DNA from: Anaerohalosphaeraceae bacterium
Lineage (GTDB): Bacteria > Planctomycetota > Phycisphaerae > Sedimentisphaerales > Anaerohalosphaeraceae
NCBI GenBank assembly: GCA_037479115.1
Contig: JBBFLK010000001.1
Location: forward strand, 164,455 to 228,454
Direction of reading: 5' to 3'
Length of the DNA stretch: 64,000 nucleotides
Every line of letters begins with the position of its first letter. The first letter of the stretch is position 1. Shown here one piece after another: positions 16,875 to 24,397 of the stretch. Made by a program: the position numbers and the translations under genes. A model generated the notes under the pieces. It saw only the letters and a list, made by a program, of their open reading frames with translations. It was not told the DNA's origin and did not search any database.

Positions 16875-17421
16875 ACTTCTCAGCCGGCGCCGTTTTCTCA
16901 AAGACGGCCTCTGGACGGTTTCGCTGGGCGCTGCCGGGGCCGCTGCAGCGGCTTTGGCTTCGCGAAGCCGGGCGAAAGAATGGGTCTGGCAGATTGACCC
17001 CTACAAATGCATCGGCTGCGGCCGCTGTGCCACGCATTGTGTCTTAAGCGAGTCTGCGGTCAAATGTGTGCATGCGTTCGAGATGTGCGGCTATTGCGAT
17101 TTGTGCACGGGCTATTTCAGTCCGGACCCCAAAGCCCTTCAGACCGGCGCCGAACATCAGTTGTGCCCGACCGGGGCAATCCGGCGGCGGTTCATCGAAG
17201 AGCCGTATTTTGAGTTTACGATTGATGAAAGCCGCTGCATCGGCTGCGGCAAGTGTGTGGTCGGCTGTGCCGCCTTCGGCAACGGGTCGCTGTTTTTGCA
17301 GATTCGCCATGACCGATGCCTGAACTGCAACGAGTGTGCCATCGGGCGGGTTTGTCCGTCCGGTGCGATTGTTCGGGTTCCGGCCTCGGCCCCCTATTTA
17401 TTGAAGGTTCGCAATCCATGA
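16855..17421 (+). CDS. Tat-exported multi-cluster ferredoxin
   Basis: A 188-residue iron-sulfur protein. S-R-R-R-F-L-K at residues 10-16 followed by an alanine-rich hydrophobic stretch is a twin-arginine signal, so the protein is probably folded with its clusters and exported. The mature part has CIGCGRCATHC, then C-x8-C-x2-C-x2-C, then CIGCGKCVVGC, then C-x2-C-x2-C with a late C-P, enough for up to four 4Fe-4S clusters. It resembles the ferredoxin subunits that partner NapH/NosR-like membrane proteins. The start lies within the preceding miniprotein gene and the stop overlaps the NapH-like gene by ATGA. It probably collects or delivers electrons on the outer face of the inner membrane. Confidence 0.85.
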   Translation: MNHPPSELLSRRRFLKDGLWTVSLGAAGAAAAALASRSRAKEWVWQIDPYKCIGCGRCATHCVLSESAVKCVHAFEMCGYCDLCTGYFSPDPKALQTGAEHQLCPTGAIRRRFIEEPYFEFTIDESRCIGCGKCVVGCAAFGNGSLFLQIRHDRCLNCNECAIGRVCPSGAIVRVPASAPYLLKVRNP

Positions 17422-18719
17422 GTCGTTTGGGACGGGCTGGAGTTTGGATGGGGCTGATTCTGTCGGCTGCGGCGGTGCAGGCGGCCGAGCGGTTTCCGCC
17501 GCCGCAGTTTGAGACTGATTACCAGATGCCGACGCTGACCACGCCGCTGCCGCGCGCCGCCGTGTGGGAGCTTGCGGATGTTGCGGTATTGGCTGCGGCC
17601 CTCGGGCTGGCTTCCTGGCTGACGTTGCGAAAGCGAAGTCGGCGCGGAATTGCGGTCTTGTCTGTGTTCAGTCTGCTGTATTTCGGCTTTTGGCGCAAGG
17701 GCTGCATTTGTTCGGTCGGTTCGCTGGGCAATGTTGTGCTGTCTCTGTTCGATTCTTCCTATGTGCTGCCGCTGACTGTTGCGGCCTTTTTCCTGCTGCC
17801 GATTCTGTTTACCCTGTTTTTCGGGCGGGTTTTCTGCGGGTCGGTTTGTCCGCTGGGGGCCATTCAGGACTGGGTGGTCTTTCGGCCGCTGGCTGTTCCG
17901 GCCTGGCTGGAAACGACTCTTCGGCTCGGGGCCTGGCTGTATCTGGCGGCGGCGGTGCTGTTTGCGGCAGTCGGGGCCGGGCTGCTCATTTGTCGATACG
18001 ATCCCTTTATTGCGTTTTTCCGGCTGGGGTTCAATACTCCGCTGTGGCTTTTGGGACTTTTGTTTTTGGCAGTAGGGGTGTTTATCGCCCGTCCGTACTG
18101 CCGGTTTGTTTGTCCGTACGGGCTGCTGCTGCGGCAGGCGGGCCGTTTGGCTTTTTGGCAGGTGCGGATTACGCCGGACGAGTGCATTCAGTGCCGCTTG
18201 TGTGAGGATGCCTGCCCCTTTGGGGCCATCCAGCCGCCGACGGCGCCTTGGCCGGAGTCCATGCGTCCAGTCGAGCGGCGCCGTCTGGTGTTTTTGTTTG
18301 GGCTGCTGTTTGTTCTGATGGGTCTGGGCGGTTGGCTGGGCTACCGCGTACACACCGGACTGGCCGCCGGCCATCCGACGGTGGAACTGGCCCGGCAGGT
18401 CCGTCTTCGGCAGGCCGGACTGATGACGGAACCGACCGATACGGTCCGGGCCTTTGAAGTGTCCGGCAGAACCCTCCGGAGTCTCTGGGCTCAGGAAGCC
18501 GATGTCTTCCAGCGGTTTGCCTGGGGCGGGCTTTGGGCGGGAGCTTTTGTCGGCTTCGTCGCCGGCATTAAACTGATTCAGATAAGCATCCATTTCAAAC
18601 GGACGGATTATGAGGCCGACCGGGCGGGCTGTCTGGCCTGCGGACGATGTTTTGCGTTCTGTCCGAGACATCGGATTTGGGAAACCGGCAAGCCGACCGA
18701 CAGCGGAGAGACATCATGA
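17418..18719 (+). CDS. NapH/NosR-like membrane 4Fe-4S protein
   Basis: A 433-residue polytopic membrane protein. The N-terminus has a cleavable-looking signal (ending A-V-Q-A-A-E). About seven membrane helices carry the paired C-x3-C-P motifs of the NapH/NosR/MauN group: CGSVCPLGA near residue 140 and CRFVCPYG near 228, preceded by a G-C-I-C-S-V-G motif near 97. A cytoplasmic-type 4Fe-4S site, CIQCRLCEDACPFGA, lies near 256, and a second one, CLACGRCFAFCP, near 405 at the C-terminus. Such proteins pass electrons across the membrane between quinol or cytoplasmic donors and periplasmic carriers. It is coupled by ATGA to the exported ferredoxin before it and to the propeller protein after it. 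Confidence 0.88.
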   Translation: MSRLGRAGVWMGLILSAAAVQAAERFPPPQFETDYQMPTLTTPLPRAAVWELADVAVLAAALGLASWLTLRKRSRRGIAVLSVFSLLYFGFWRKGCICSVGSLGNVVLSLFDSSYVLPLTVAAFFLLPILFTLFFGRVFCGSVCPLGAIQDWVVFRPLAVPAWLETTLRLGAWLYLAAAVLFAAVGAGLLICRYDPFIAFFRLGFNTPLWLLGLLFLAVGVFIARPYCRFVCPYGLLLRQAGRLAFWQVRITPDECIQCRLCEDACPFGAIQPPTAPWPESMRPVERRRLVFLFGLLFVLMGLGGWLGYRVHTGLAAGHPTVELARQVRLRQAGLMTEPTDTVRAFEVSGRTLRSLWAQEADVFQRFAWGGLWAGAFVGFVAGIKLIQISIHFKRTDYEADRAGCLACGRCFAFCPRHRIWETGKPTDSGETS

Positions 18720-20461
18720 ACAATCACGATGAGTCCAAGTATCTTCTTCCGCAGAATCCGCAGTATCAGGCGGCGGTCAGTTCGCTGATTGTCTCGGCGG
18801 TTTTTTGGGCGGTTACGGCTCTTCTGCTGGTGATTCAGTTTTACCATTTGAAGGTGACGGACGAACGGCGCAGCCGGAAACTGGAGGCCCTTCGACATGT
18901 GTACCAGGCCGGAGGGGCGGATGAATCGCTGGCGGAGGAAATTCGGCAGCTCGACGTCCGCTATCGTCGGGACCATCTGGCGCGCCTTCAGTTCCTATAT
19001 CGGGGCAGCGGGTTGTTTGTTTTGTTTGGTGCCGTTTTTGTCGGGACGGTTCTCTGGGTGCGGTCTTTCCATCAGAAGCCCCCGCATCCGGAGCCGCTCG
19101 AAGACCGAACGGCCGCACAGATTCAGGCCGCCCGCCGGGCACGCTGGGCGGTTTCCGCCGGAACAGCTGTTCTGGCTTCGGCGGCTCTTTTCTGGTCGTT
19201 TCAGGGGTCTCAAACCCCGCAGGAGTCTGCGGGTGCGGAGGAGTCCTCCGAGAGCCGTCCGGCATTTGCCTCCTGGGAGCAGATGAACCAAAACTGGCCG
19301 GTCTTCCGGGGTCCGCAGGGAGCCGGCATTTGTCGGTTTGACAATATCCCGACGGAATGGGACGGGGCCTCGGGGAAAAATATTCGCTGGAAGGTGCCGG
19401 TGGAGCTGCCCGGACACAATTCGCCGGTCGTCTGGGAAAATCGGATTTTTCTGACCGGTGCCGATGCAAAGCGGCAGGAGGTGTACTGCTTCAATGCCGA
19501 GGACGGCACACTGCTGTGGACCGGGCAGGTGCCCCTGGCGCCGGCAGACCAGCGGGAGGAAATGACCATTATGGAGGACACCGGCTATGCGGCCTCGACG
19601 GCGGCCGTAAACGGGGTATTTGTGGCGGCCATTTTTGCCGACGGCCAGGTTGCCTGTTTTGATTTGAACGGGCGAAGACAATGGGTTCGTTCGCTCGGTG
19701 TGCCCGCCAGCGCCTACGGGTACGCTTCTTCCCTGACGGTGTTTGAAAACCGCCTGATTATTCAGCTCGATCAGGATTACGAGCCCGGACGGAGCAAACT
19801 GATTGCACTGGATATCACCACCGGTCAAACACTGTGGGAGCGGGAGCGGCCGGTGCCCAATTCCTGGACATCCCCCACGGTGGTGGACTGGAACGGGCAG
19901 ATGCAGATTTTAACCAGCGGCTCACCCTGGCTGATTGCCTATGATGCGGCGGACGGCCGGGAATTGTGGCGGCTGGATTGTCTGGGCGGCGATGTGGCGC
20001 CCACGCAGATTGCCGCCGCCGGACGAATTTTTGCGGTTTATCCTTATACCTATCTGGCGGCCGTCCGTCCGCCGCAGGCCGCTTCGGAGCAGGCACAGGC
20101 CGAACTTCTTTGGAAAGCCGAGGGCAGCATTCCGGATATCTGCAGCCCGGTCAGCGACGGCCGTCTGGTCTGGACGGTTGATTCGGAAGGCGTGCTGGAA
20201 TGTTTCGACGTTCAGGACGGCAGCCGGCTGTACAGTCAGGACCTTCAGGCCATGTTCCAGGCCTCTCCGGTTCTGGTCGGCGATACCCTCTATCTGCTCA
20301 GCACCAAAGGGCGGATGATTCTGGTCAGGGCCGCCCGCACATTTGAACAAATCGGACAAAATGAGCTGCCGGAATCCTTTACCGCCTCGCCGGCCTTTGC
20401 ACCCGGACGCATCTACCTGCGGGGCAGCCGGCACCTGTACTGCATTGAGAACCGGCAATGA
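18716..20461 (+). CDS. three-helix membrane protein with PQQ-type propeller
   Basis: A 581-residue protein with membrane segments near residues 22-44, 95-118 and 140-160, separated by a helical charged region, then a PQQ_2/BamB-like propeller from about residue 190 to the end. The propeller opens with N-W-P-V-F-R-G-P-Q-G-A-G and repeats blade motifs such as F-N-A-E-D-G-T-L-L-W and Y-D-A-A-D-G-R-E-L-W. Three helices before a propeller is an unusual layout; the helices may dock onto the NapH-like subunit encoded just upstream. Start and stop both overlap neighbours by ATGA. I see no quinoprotein catalytic residues. Confidence 0.82.
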   Translation: MNNHDESKYLLPQNPQYQAAVSSLIVSAVFWAVTALLLVIQFYHLKVTDERRSRKLEALRHVYQAGGADESLAEEIRQLDVRYRRDHLARLQFLYRGSGLFVLFGAVFVGTVLWVRSFHQKPPHPEPLEDRTAAQIQAARRARWAVSAGTAVLASAALFWSFQGSQTPQESAGAEESSESRPAFASWEQMNQNWPVFRGPQGAGICRFDNIPTEWDGASGKNIRWKVPVELPGHNSPVVWENRIFLTGADAKRQEVYCFNAEDGTLLWTGQVPLAPADQREEMTIMEDTGYAASTAAVNGVFVAAIFADGQVACFDLNGRRQWVRSLGVPASAYGYASSLTVFENRLIIQLDQDYEPGRSKLIALDITTGQTLWERERPVPNSWTSPTVVDWNGQMQILTSGSPWLIAYDAADGRELWRLDCLGGDVAPTQIAAAGRIFAVYPYTYLAAVRPPQAASEQAQAELLWKAEGSIPDICSPVSDGRLVWTVDSEGVLECFDVQDGSRLYSQDLQAMFQASPVLVGDTLYLLSTKGRMILVRAARTFEQIGQNELPESFTASPAFAPGRIYLRGSRHLYCIENRQ

Positions 20462-22818
20462 ATGCTTTGACGGAATCCTCTGTCCAGGAGTTTGTGGACC
20501 GGTGTGTCGAGCAAATCGGCAGCAGCCCGGACAAGACGCTGCCGCTGCTTCAGGCCGTTCAGAAGCAGTACGGCTATCTGCCCCCCGAGGCCCTGCAGCA
20601 TCTCAGCCGACGGCTGGGGCGTTCGCCGGCCGAGCTGTGGGGGGTTGCAACGTTTTATGACCAATTTCGATTCAAACCCGCCGGTCGGCACCGCATTCGG
20701 GTTTGTGTCGGGACGGCCTGCCACGTCAAGGGAGCCGGAGAGGTGTTTGAGGCCTTTCGGCGGCATCTGCAGATTCCGCGGGAGGAGGACACCGATTCCC
20801 AGCGGCTGTTTACCGTGGAACAGGTGGCCTGTCTGGGCTGCTGTATGCTGGCGCCGGCCGTGCAGATTGATGATGTGATTTACGGCTACTTGTCGCCGGA
20901 GAAGGTGCCTTCTGTTCTGCGGGATTTCTTAAGCCAGACCCAGACGGGCGCAGGCGCGTCTGGACAAAAAGCGGTTTCCGGCGGAGACGGTGAAATACGA
21001 ATTTGTCTGGATACGAGCTGCCGGGCGGTGGGAAGTCATCGGGTTTATCAGGCATTTGAGGACGTGATTCGCCGGGACCGTCTGGGGGTGCGGCTGCGTG
21101 ACGTGTCCTGCCATGGGGCCTCCTATCTGGCTCCGCTGGTGGAGGTGGAGACTGGAGGGCGGATTTATCGCTACGGATGTGTGAAGCCCTCCGATGCCGA
21201 AGCGATTCTGCATCGGCATTTTCGCCCGCAGACCCTCACAGCTCGCATCGGCTCGGCAGTCCGCCGGTTTCTGGATACGCTGATTGAAGACCGGTTCGGC
21301 GAACCGCCCGTTCGATTTGAAACCACGATTCGGAATGAGGACTTGAGCGGCTATCTAAAGCCGCAGGTGCCGTTGGCAACGGATGGTGCCGGGCGGTCCG
21401 GCCCGCTGGATTGGGAGGATTTTCAAAAACAGGGCGGCCTGGAGGCCCTGCGAAAATGCCTGTTCGAAAAGAGCCCGCAGGAGGTTTTAAAAGATATTGA
21501 ACAAAGCGGTTTGCGCGGGCGGGGCGGGGGCGGCTATCCGGCCTTTCGCAAATGGCAGGCCGTGCGGGACAATCCTGATACCCCCAAATATATTATCTGC
21601 AACGGTGACGAAGGCGACCCGGGCGCTTTCATGGACCGCATGCTGATGGAATCGTACCCGTTTCGGATTTTAGAAGGGATGGTCATTGCCGCCTGGACCG
21701 TCGGAGCCTCGCAGGGGTATCTGTATATCCGGGATGAATACCCGCTGGCGGTGGAGCGGATGAAAGAGGCCCTGAAGATCTTTTCGCAGCACGGCTGGCT
21801 GGGCGAGCACATCGGCGGCACGGATTTTTCCCTGCAGCTGGAGATTTGTACCGGCGCCGGGGCGTTTGTCTGCGGCGAGGAAACGGCGCTGATTGCCAGC
21901 ATTGAAGGGCGGCGTCCGATGCCGCGGCTGCGCCCGCCGTACCCGTCTGAAAAAGGCCTGTGGGGCAAACCGACGCTGATTCACAATGCCGAAACCCTTT
22001 CCCTGGTGCCGGCGATTGTTCGGCAGGGGGCCGCCTCGATGGCCTCCATCGGAACAGCCGGCAGCCGCGGCACGAAGGTCTTTGCGCTGGCCGGAAAGGT
22101 CAGACGGGGCGGACTGGTGGAAGTCCCGATGGGGGTGACCATTCGGCGGATTGTCGAGGAAATCGGCGGCGGAACGGCCTCCGGAAAACCTTTCAAGGCC
22201 GTGCAAATCGGAGGTCCCTCCGGCGGCTGTATTCCGGCGTCGATGGCGGATATTCCCATCGATTATGATTCGCTTACGCAGGCCGGAGCGATGATGGGCT
22301 CCGGCGGGCTGGTCGTGCTCGATGAAAGCGACTGTATGGTGGAAATCGCCCGGTATTTTCTTGAGTTCACCCAGCGGCAGTCCTGCGGACGCTGTACGTT
22401 CTGTCGGGTGGGAACCAAACGGATGCTCGAGATTCTCGAGCGGATTTGCCGCGGCGAGGGAACAGCAGCCGACTTGGGCAAGCTGGAAACGCTGGGGCAT
22501 CTGATTCAGGCCGGCAGTCTGTGCGGACTGGGTTCAACCGCCCCCAACCCGGTGCTTTCGACCCTTCGGTATTTTCGGGAGGAGTATGAAGCGCATCTGC
22601 AGGGCCGCTGTCCGGCCGGGCGATGTCGGGCGTTGATTCATTATACGATTACAGACCGCTGCATCGGCTGCACGCGCTGCGCCCAGCATTGTCCGGCGGG
22701 GGCCATTGAAATGCAGCCCTATCAGCCGCATCAGATTAATCAGGACAGATGCATCCGCTGCGGGACCTGCAGGGCGGTTTGTCCGGCGGATGCCGTGTGT
22801 GTGGAATCAGGACGATGA
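20458..22818 (+). CDS. NuoE-NuoF fusion flavoprotein with C-terminal ferredoxin
   Basis: A 786-residue NADH-type flavoprotein. Residues 1-165 are NuoE/HydC-like with a 2Fe-2S site (CVGTAC near 83, CLGCC near 125). Residues 175-265 are a second thioredoxin-like domain (CLDTSC near 183) whose second pair reads C-H-G-A-S, with Ser where the fourth Cys is expected. Residues 270-660 are NuoF/HydB-like: GRGGGGYP near 353 (FMN/NADH), G-D-E-G-D-P-G-A-F, G-E-E-T-A-L, an SLBB region, and the N3-type 4Fe-4S motif CGRCTFC near 643. Two 4Fe-4S ferredoxin motifs finish the chain (CIGCTRCAQHC, CIRCGTCRAVC). Similar modules occur in Hox and bifurcating Hyd/Stn complexes. It is ATGA-coupled on both sides. No hydrogenase subunit is adjacent. 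Confidence 0.93.
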   Translation: MNALTESSVQEFVDRCVEQIGSSPDKTLPLLQAVQKQYGYLPPEALQHLSRRLGRSPAELWGVATFYDQFRFKPAGRHRIRVCVGTACHVKGAGEVFEAFRRHLQIPREEDTDSQRLFTVEQVACLGCCMLAPAVQIDDVIYGYLSPEKVPSVLRDFLSQTQTGAGASGQKAVSGGDGEIRICLDTSCRAVGSHRVYQAFEDVIRRDRLGVRLRDVSCHGASYLAPLVEVETGGRIYRYGCVKPSDAEAILHRHFRPQTLTARIGSAVRRFLDTLIEDRFGEPPVRFETTIRNEDLSGYLKPQVPLATDGAGRSGPLDWEDFQKQGGLEALRKCLFEKSPQEVLKDIEQSGLRGRGGGGYPAFRKWQAVRDNPDTPKYIICNGDEGDPGAFMDRMLMESYPFRILEGMVIAAWTVGASQGYLYIRDEYPLAVERMKEALKIFSQHGWLGEHIGGTDFSLQLEICTGAGAFVCGEETALIASIEGRRPMPRLRPPYPSEKGLWGKPTLIHNAETLSLVPAIVRQGAASMASIGTAGSRGTKVFALAGKVRRGGLVEVPMGVTIRRIVEEIGGGTASGKPFKAVQIGGPSGGCIPASMADIPIDYDSLTQAGAMMGSGGLVVLDESDCMVEIARYFLEFTQRQSCGRCTFCRVGTKRMLEILERICRGEGTAADLGKLETLGHLIQAGSLCGLGSTAPNPVLSTLRYFREEYEAHLQGRCPAGRCRALIHYTITDRCIGCTRCAQHCPAGAIEMQPYQPHQINQDRCIRCGTCRAVCPADAVCVESGR

Positions 22819-24377
22819 TTACACTGACCATTGACAATCGAACGGTTCAGGTGCCGCCGGGAGCGACAGTTTTGCAGGCCGCCCAGTCCCTCGGCATTCC
22901 TATTCCCACCCTTTGTTATCGTCGGGATTTTGAGCCGTCCGCCAGCTGTATGGTGTGTGTGGTGGAGGTGGAGGGCTTCAGCGGCCTGATGCCTTCCTGT
23001 GCTTTGGCCGCAGAGGAGGGGATGCGGGTGCGAACGGATACGCCGCAGGTTCTGGCGGCTCGCCGGGCTGCACTCGAATTGCTCTTGAGCGACCATATCG
23101 GCGATTGTGAGGGGCCGTGCCGTTCGGGCTGTCCGGCGGGGATGGATATCCCGCGGATGATTCGCTATCTGGCTGCCGGAGAATGGACAAAAGCGATAGA
23201 GATTGTCAAAAGAGACCTTGCTCTGCCTGCGGTCTTGGGCCGCATTTGTCCGGCCCCGTGCGAAAGGGTTTGCCGACGCGCCCGTCAGGACCAAGCCGTT
23301 TCCATCTGCCTGCTCAAGCGGTTTGCCGCCGACAGGGATTTACAGTCCCCGACACCATATCGACCTATTTGCAGGCCCTCCAGCGGAAAGAAAGCTGCCG
23401 TTGTCGGGGCCGGGCCCTGCGGACTTTCCGCGGCGTATTATCTGGCTCGGCATGGGCATGAATGTGTGATTTTTGAACAAAAAGACGCGGCCGGCGGGAT
23501 GCTTCGATGCCGCGATTTCCGGGAGAAACTGCCTGAAGAGATTCTCGAGCGGGAAATCGGGCTGATTTTTGACTTGGGGGTTTCTTTCCGCCCGAATCAG
23601 AAACTGGGGCGTGACATTTCTTTGGAGAATCTGCGTCGGGATTTTGATGCGGTTTTTCTGGCTCTCGGTGAAGGGGCGGCGGATGAGCATTTGGCATCCC
23701 GGCTTCGGATGAAGGATAGACACATCGAGGTGGACCATTCGACCCTTCAAACCTCGATGGAGGGGGTCTTTGCAGGCGGGGGGCTTATCGGAAGCCGACG
23801 TCTCTGTGTCAGGGCTGCTGCAGATGGCAAGCTTGCGGCCCTCTCTATTCACCAATATCTTACGGAAGGCAAAGCGGCGGGGGAACCCTCGGAGTTTCAC
23901 AGCCGTTTGGGAACCTTAACGGAGGAAGAATGGCGGAAATTTGTCTCTTCAGCCGACTTGATACCTCGAGTCGAACCGGCTGACCCTCAAACGGGTTTTT
24001 CCGAACAGGAAGCGGCAAAAGAGACCCGTCGGTGCCTTCACTGCGACTGCCGAAAAAAGAAAAACTGCAAATTACGTCAACTTTCTACTGAACTGAAGCC
24101 CGTTGTCGGGACGTATAAGGGGCAGCGCAGACAATATGCGCGTGCAGATTCTCATTGGGAGGTTGTGTTTGAATCCGGCAAATGTATTCAATGCGGACTT
24201 TGTGTACAGGTTTTAAACAGAAACAAGGTTTCAGAAGGCCTGACCTTCCGCGGCCGGGGGTTTGGGATGCAGGTTTCCGCCGCTCTGGATGAGGCCCCTG
24301 ATAAAGCGGCGGGGCAGGCGGCTCGTCTGTGTGTGCAGGTTTGTCCGACCGGTGCGTGGGCCTTGAAAAATCGATAG
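22815..24377 (+). CDS. 2Fe-2S / GltD-like FAD / ferredoxin protein lacking the NAD(P)H domain
   Basis: A 520-residue soluble electron-transfer protein. Residues 1-90 are a NuoG-type 2Fe-2S domain (C-x10-C-x2-C-x13-C). Residues 95-165 are the GltD-type Fe-S helical domain (C-E-G-P-C-R-S-G-C-P, I-C-P-A-P-C-E-R-V-C). The FAD Rossmann motif V-V-G-A-G-P-C-G-L is near 196. The chain then goes directly from the A-V-F-L-A-L-G-E-G strand to V-F-A-G-G-G near 319, so the second, NAD(P)H-binding Rossmann domain of GltD is absent. The C-terminus (from about 410) has C-L-H-C-x-C and a NuoG/HydA-like CIQCGLC ... C-V-Q-V-C-P-T-G ferredoxin. It is probably the electron acceptor of the NuoEF fusion, to which it is ATGA-coupled. 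Confidence 0.9.
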   Translation: MITLTIDNRTVQVPPGATVLQAAQSLGIPIPTLCYRRDFEPSASCMVCVVEVEGFSGLMPSCALAAEEGMRVRTDTPQVLAARRAALELLLSDHIGDCEGPCRSGCPAGMDIPRMIRYLAAGEWTKAIEIVKRDLALPAVLGRICPAPCERVCRRARQDQAVSICLLKRFAADRDLQSPTPYRPICRPSSGKKAAVVGAGPCGLSAAYYLARHGHECVIFEQKDAAGGMLRCRDFREKLPEEILEREIGLIFDLGVSFRPNQKLGRDISLENLRRDFDAVFLALGEGAADEHLASRLRMKDRHIEVDHSTLQTSMEGVFAGGGLIGSRRLCVRAAADGKLAALSIHQYLTEGKAAGEPSEFHSRLGTLTEEEWRKFVSSADLIPRVEPADPQTGFSEQEAAKETRRCLHCDCRKKKNCKLRQLSTELKPVVGTYKGQRRQYARADSHWEVVFESGKCIQCGLCVQVLNRNKVSEGLTFRGRGFGMQVSAALDEAPDKAAGQAARLCVQVCPTGAWALKNR

Positions 24378-24397
24378 AACATATGGAGTGCAGCATT

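Noticed and set aside
20458-24377. Hox or Hyd hydrogenase operon
   Set aside because: The NuoE/NuoF parts resemble diaphorase subunits, but no NiFe or FeFe catalytic subunit is adjacent, and the second gene carries a GltD-like FAD domain instead.
20458-24377. Stn/Nfn-type NADPH transhydrogenase
   Set aside because: The domain order is close to StnABC, but the NAD(P)H-binding domain of the GltD-like part is missing, so direct NADPH chemistry is unlikely.
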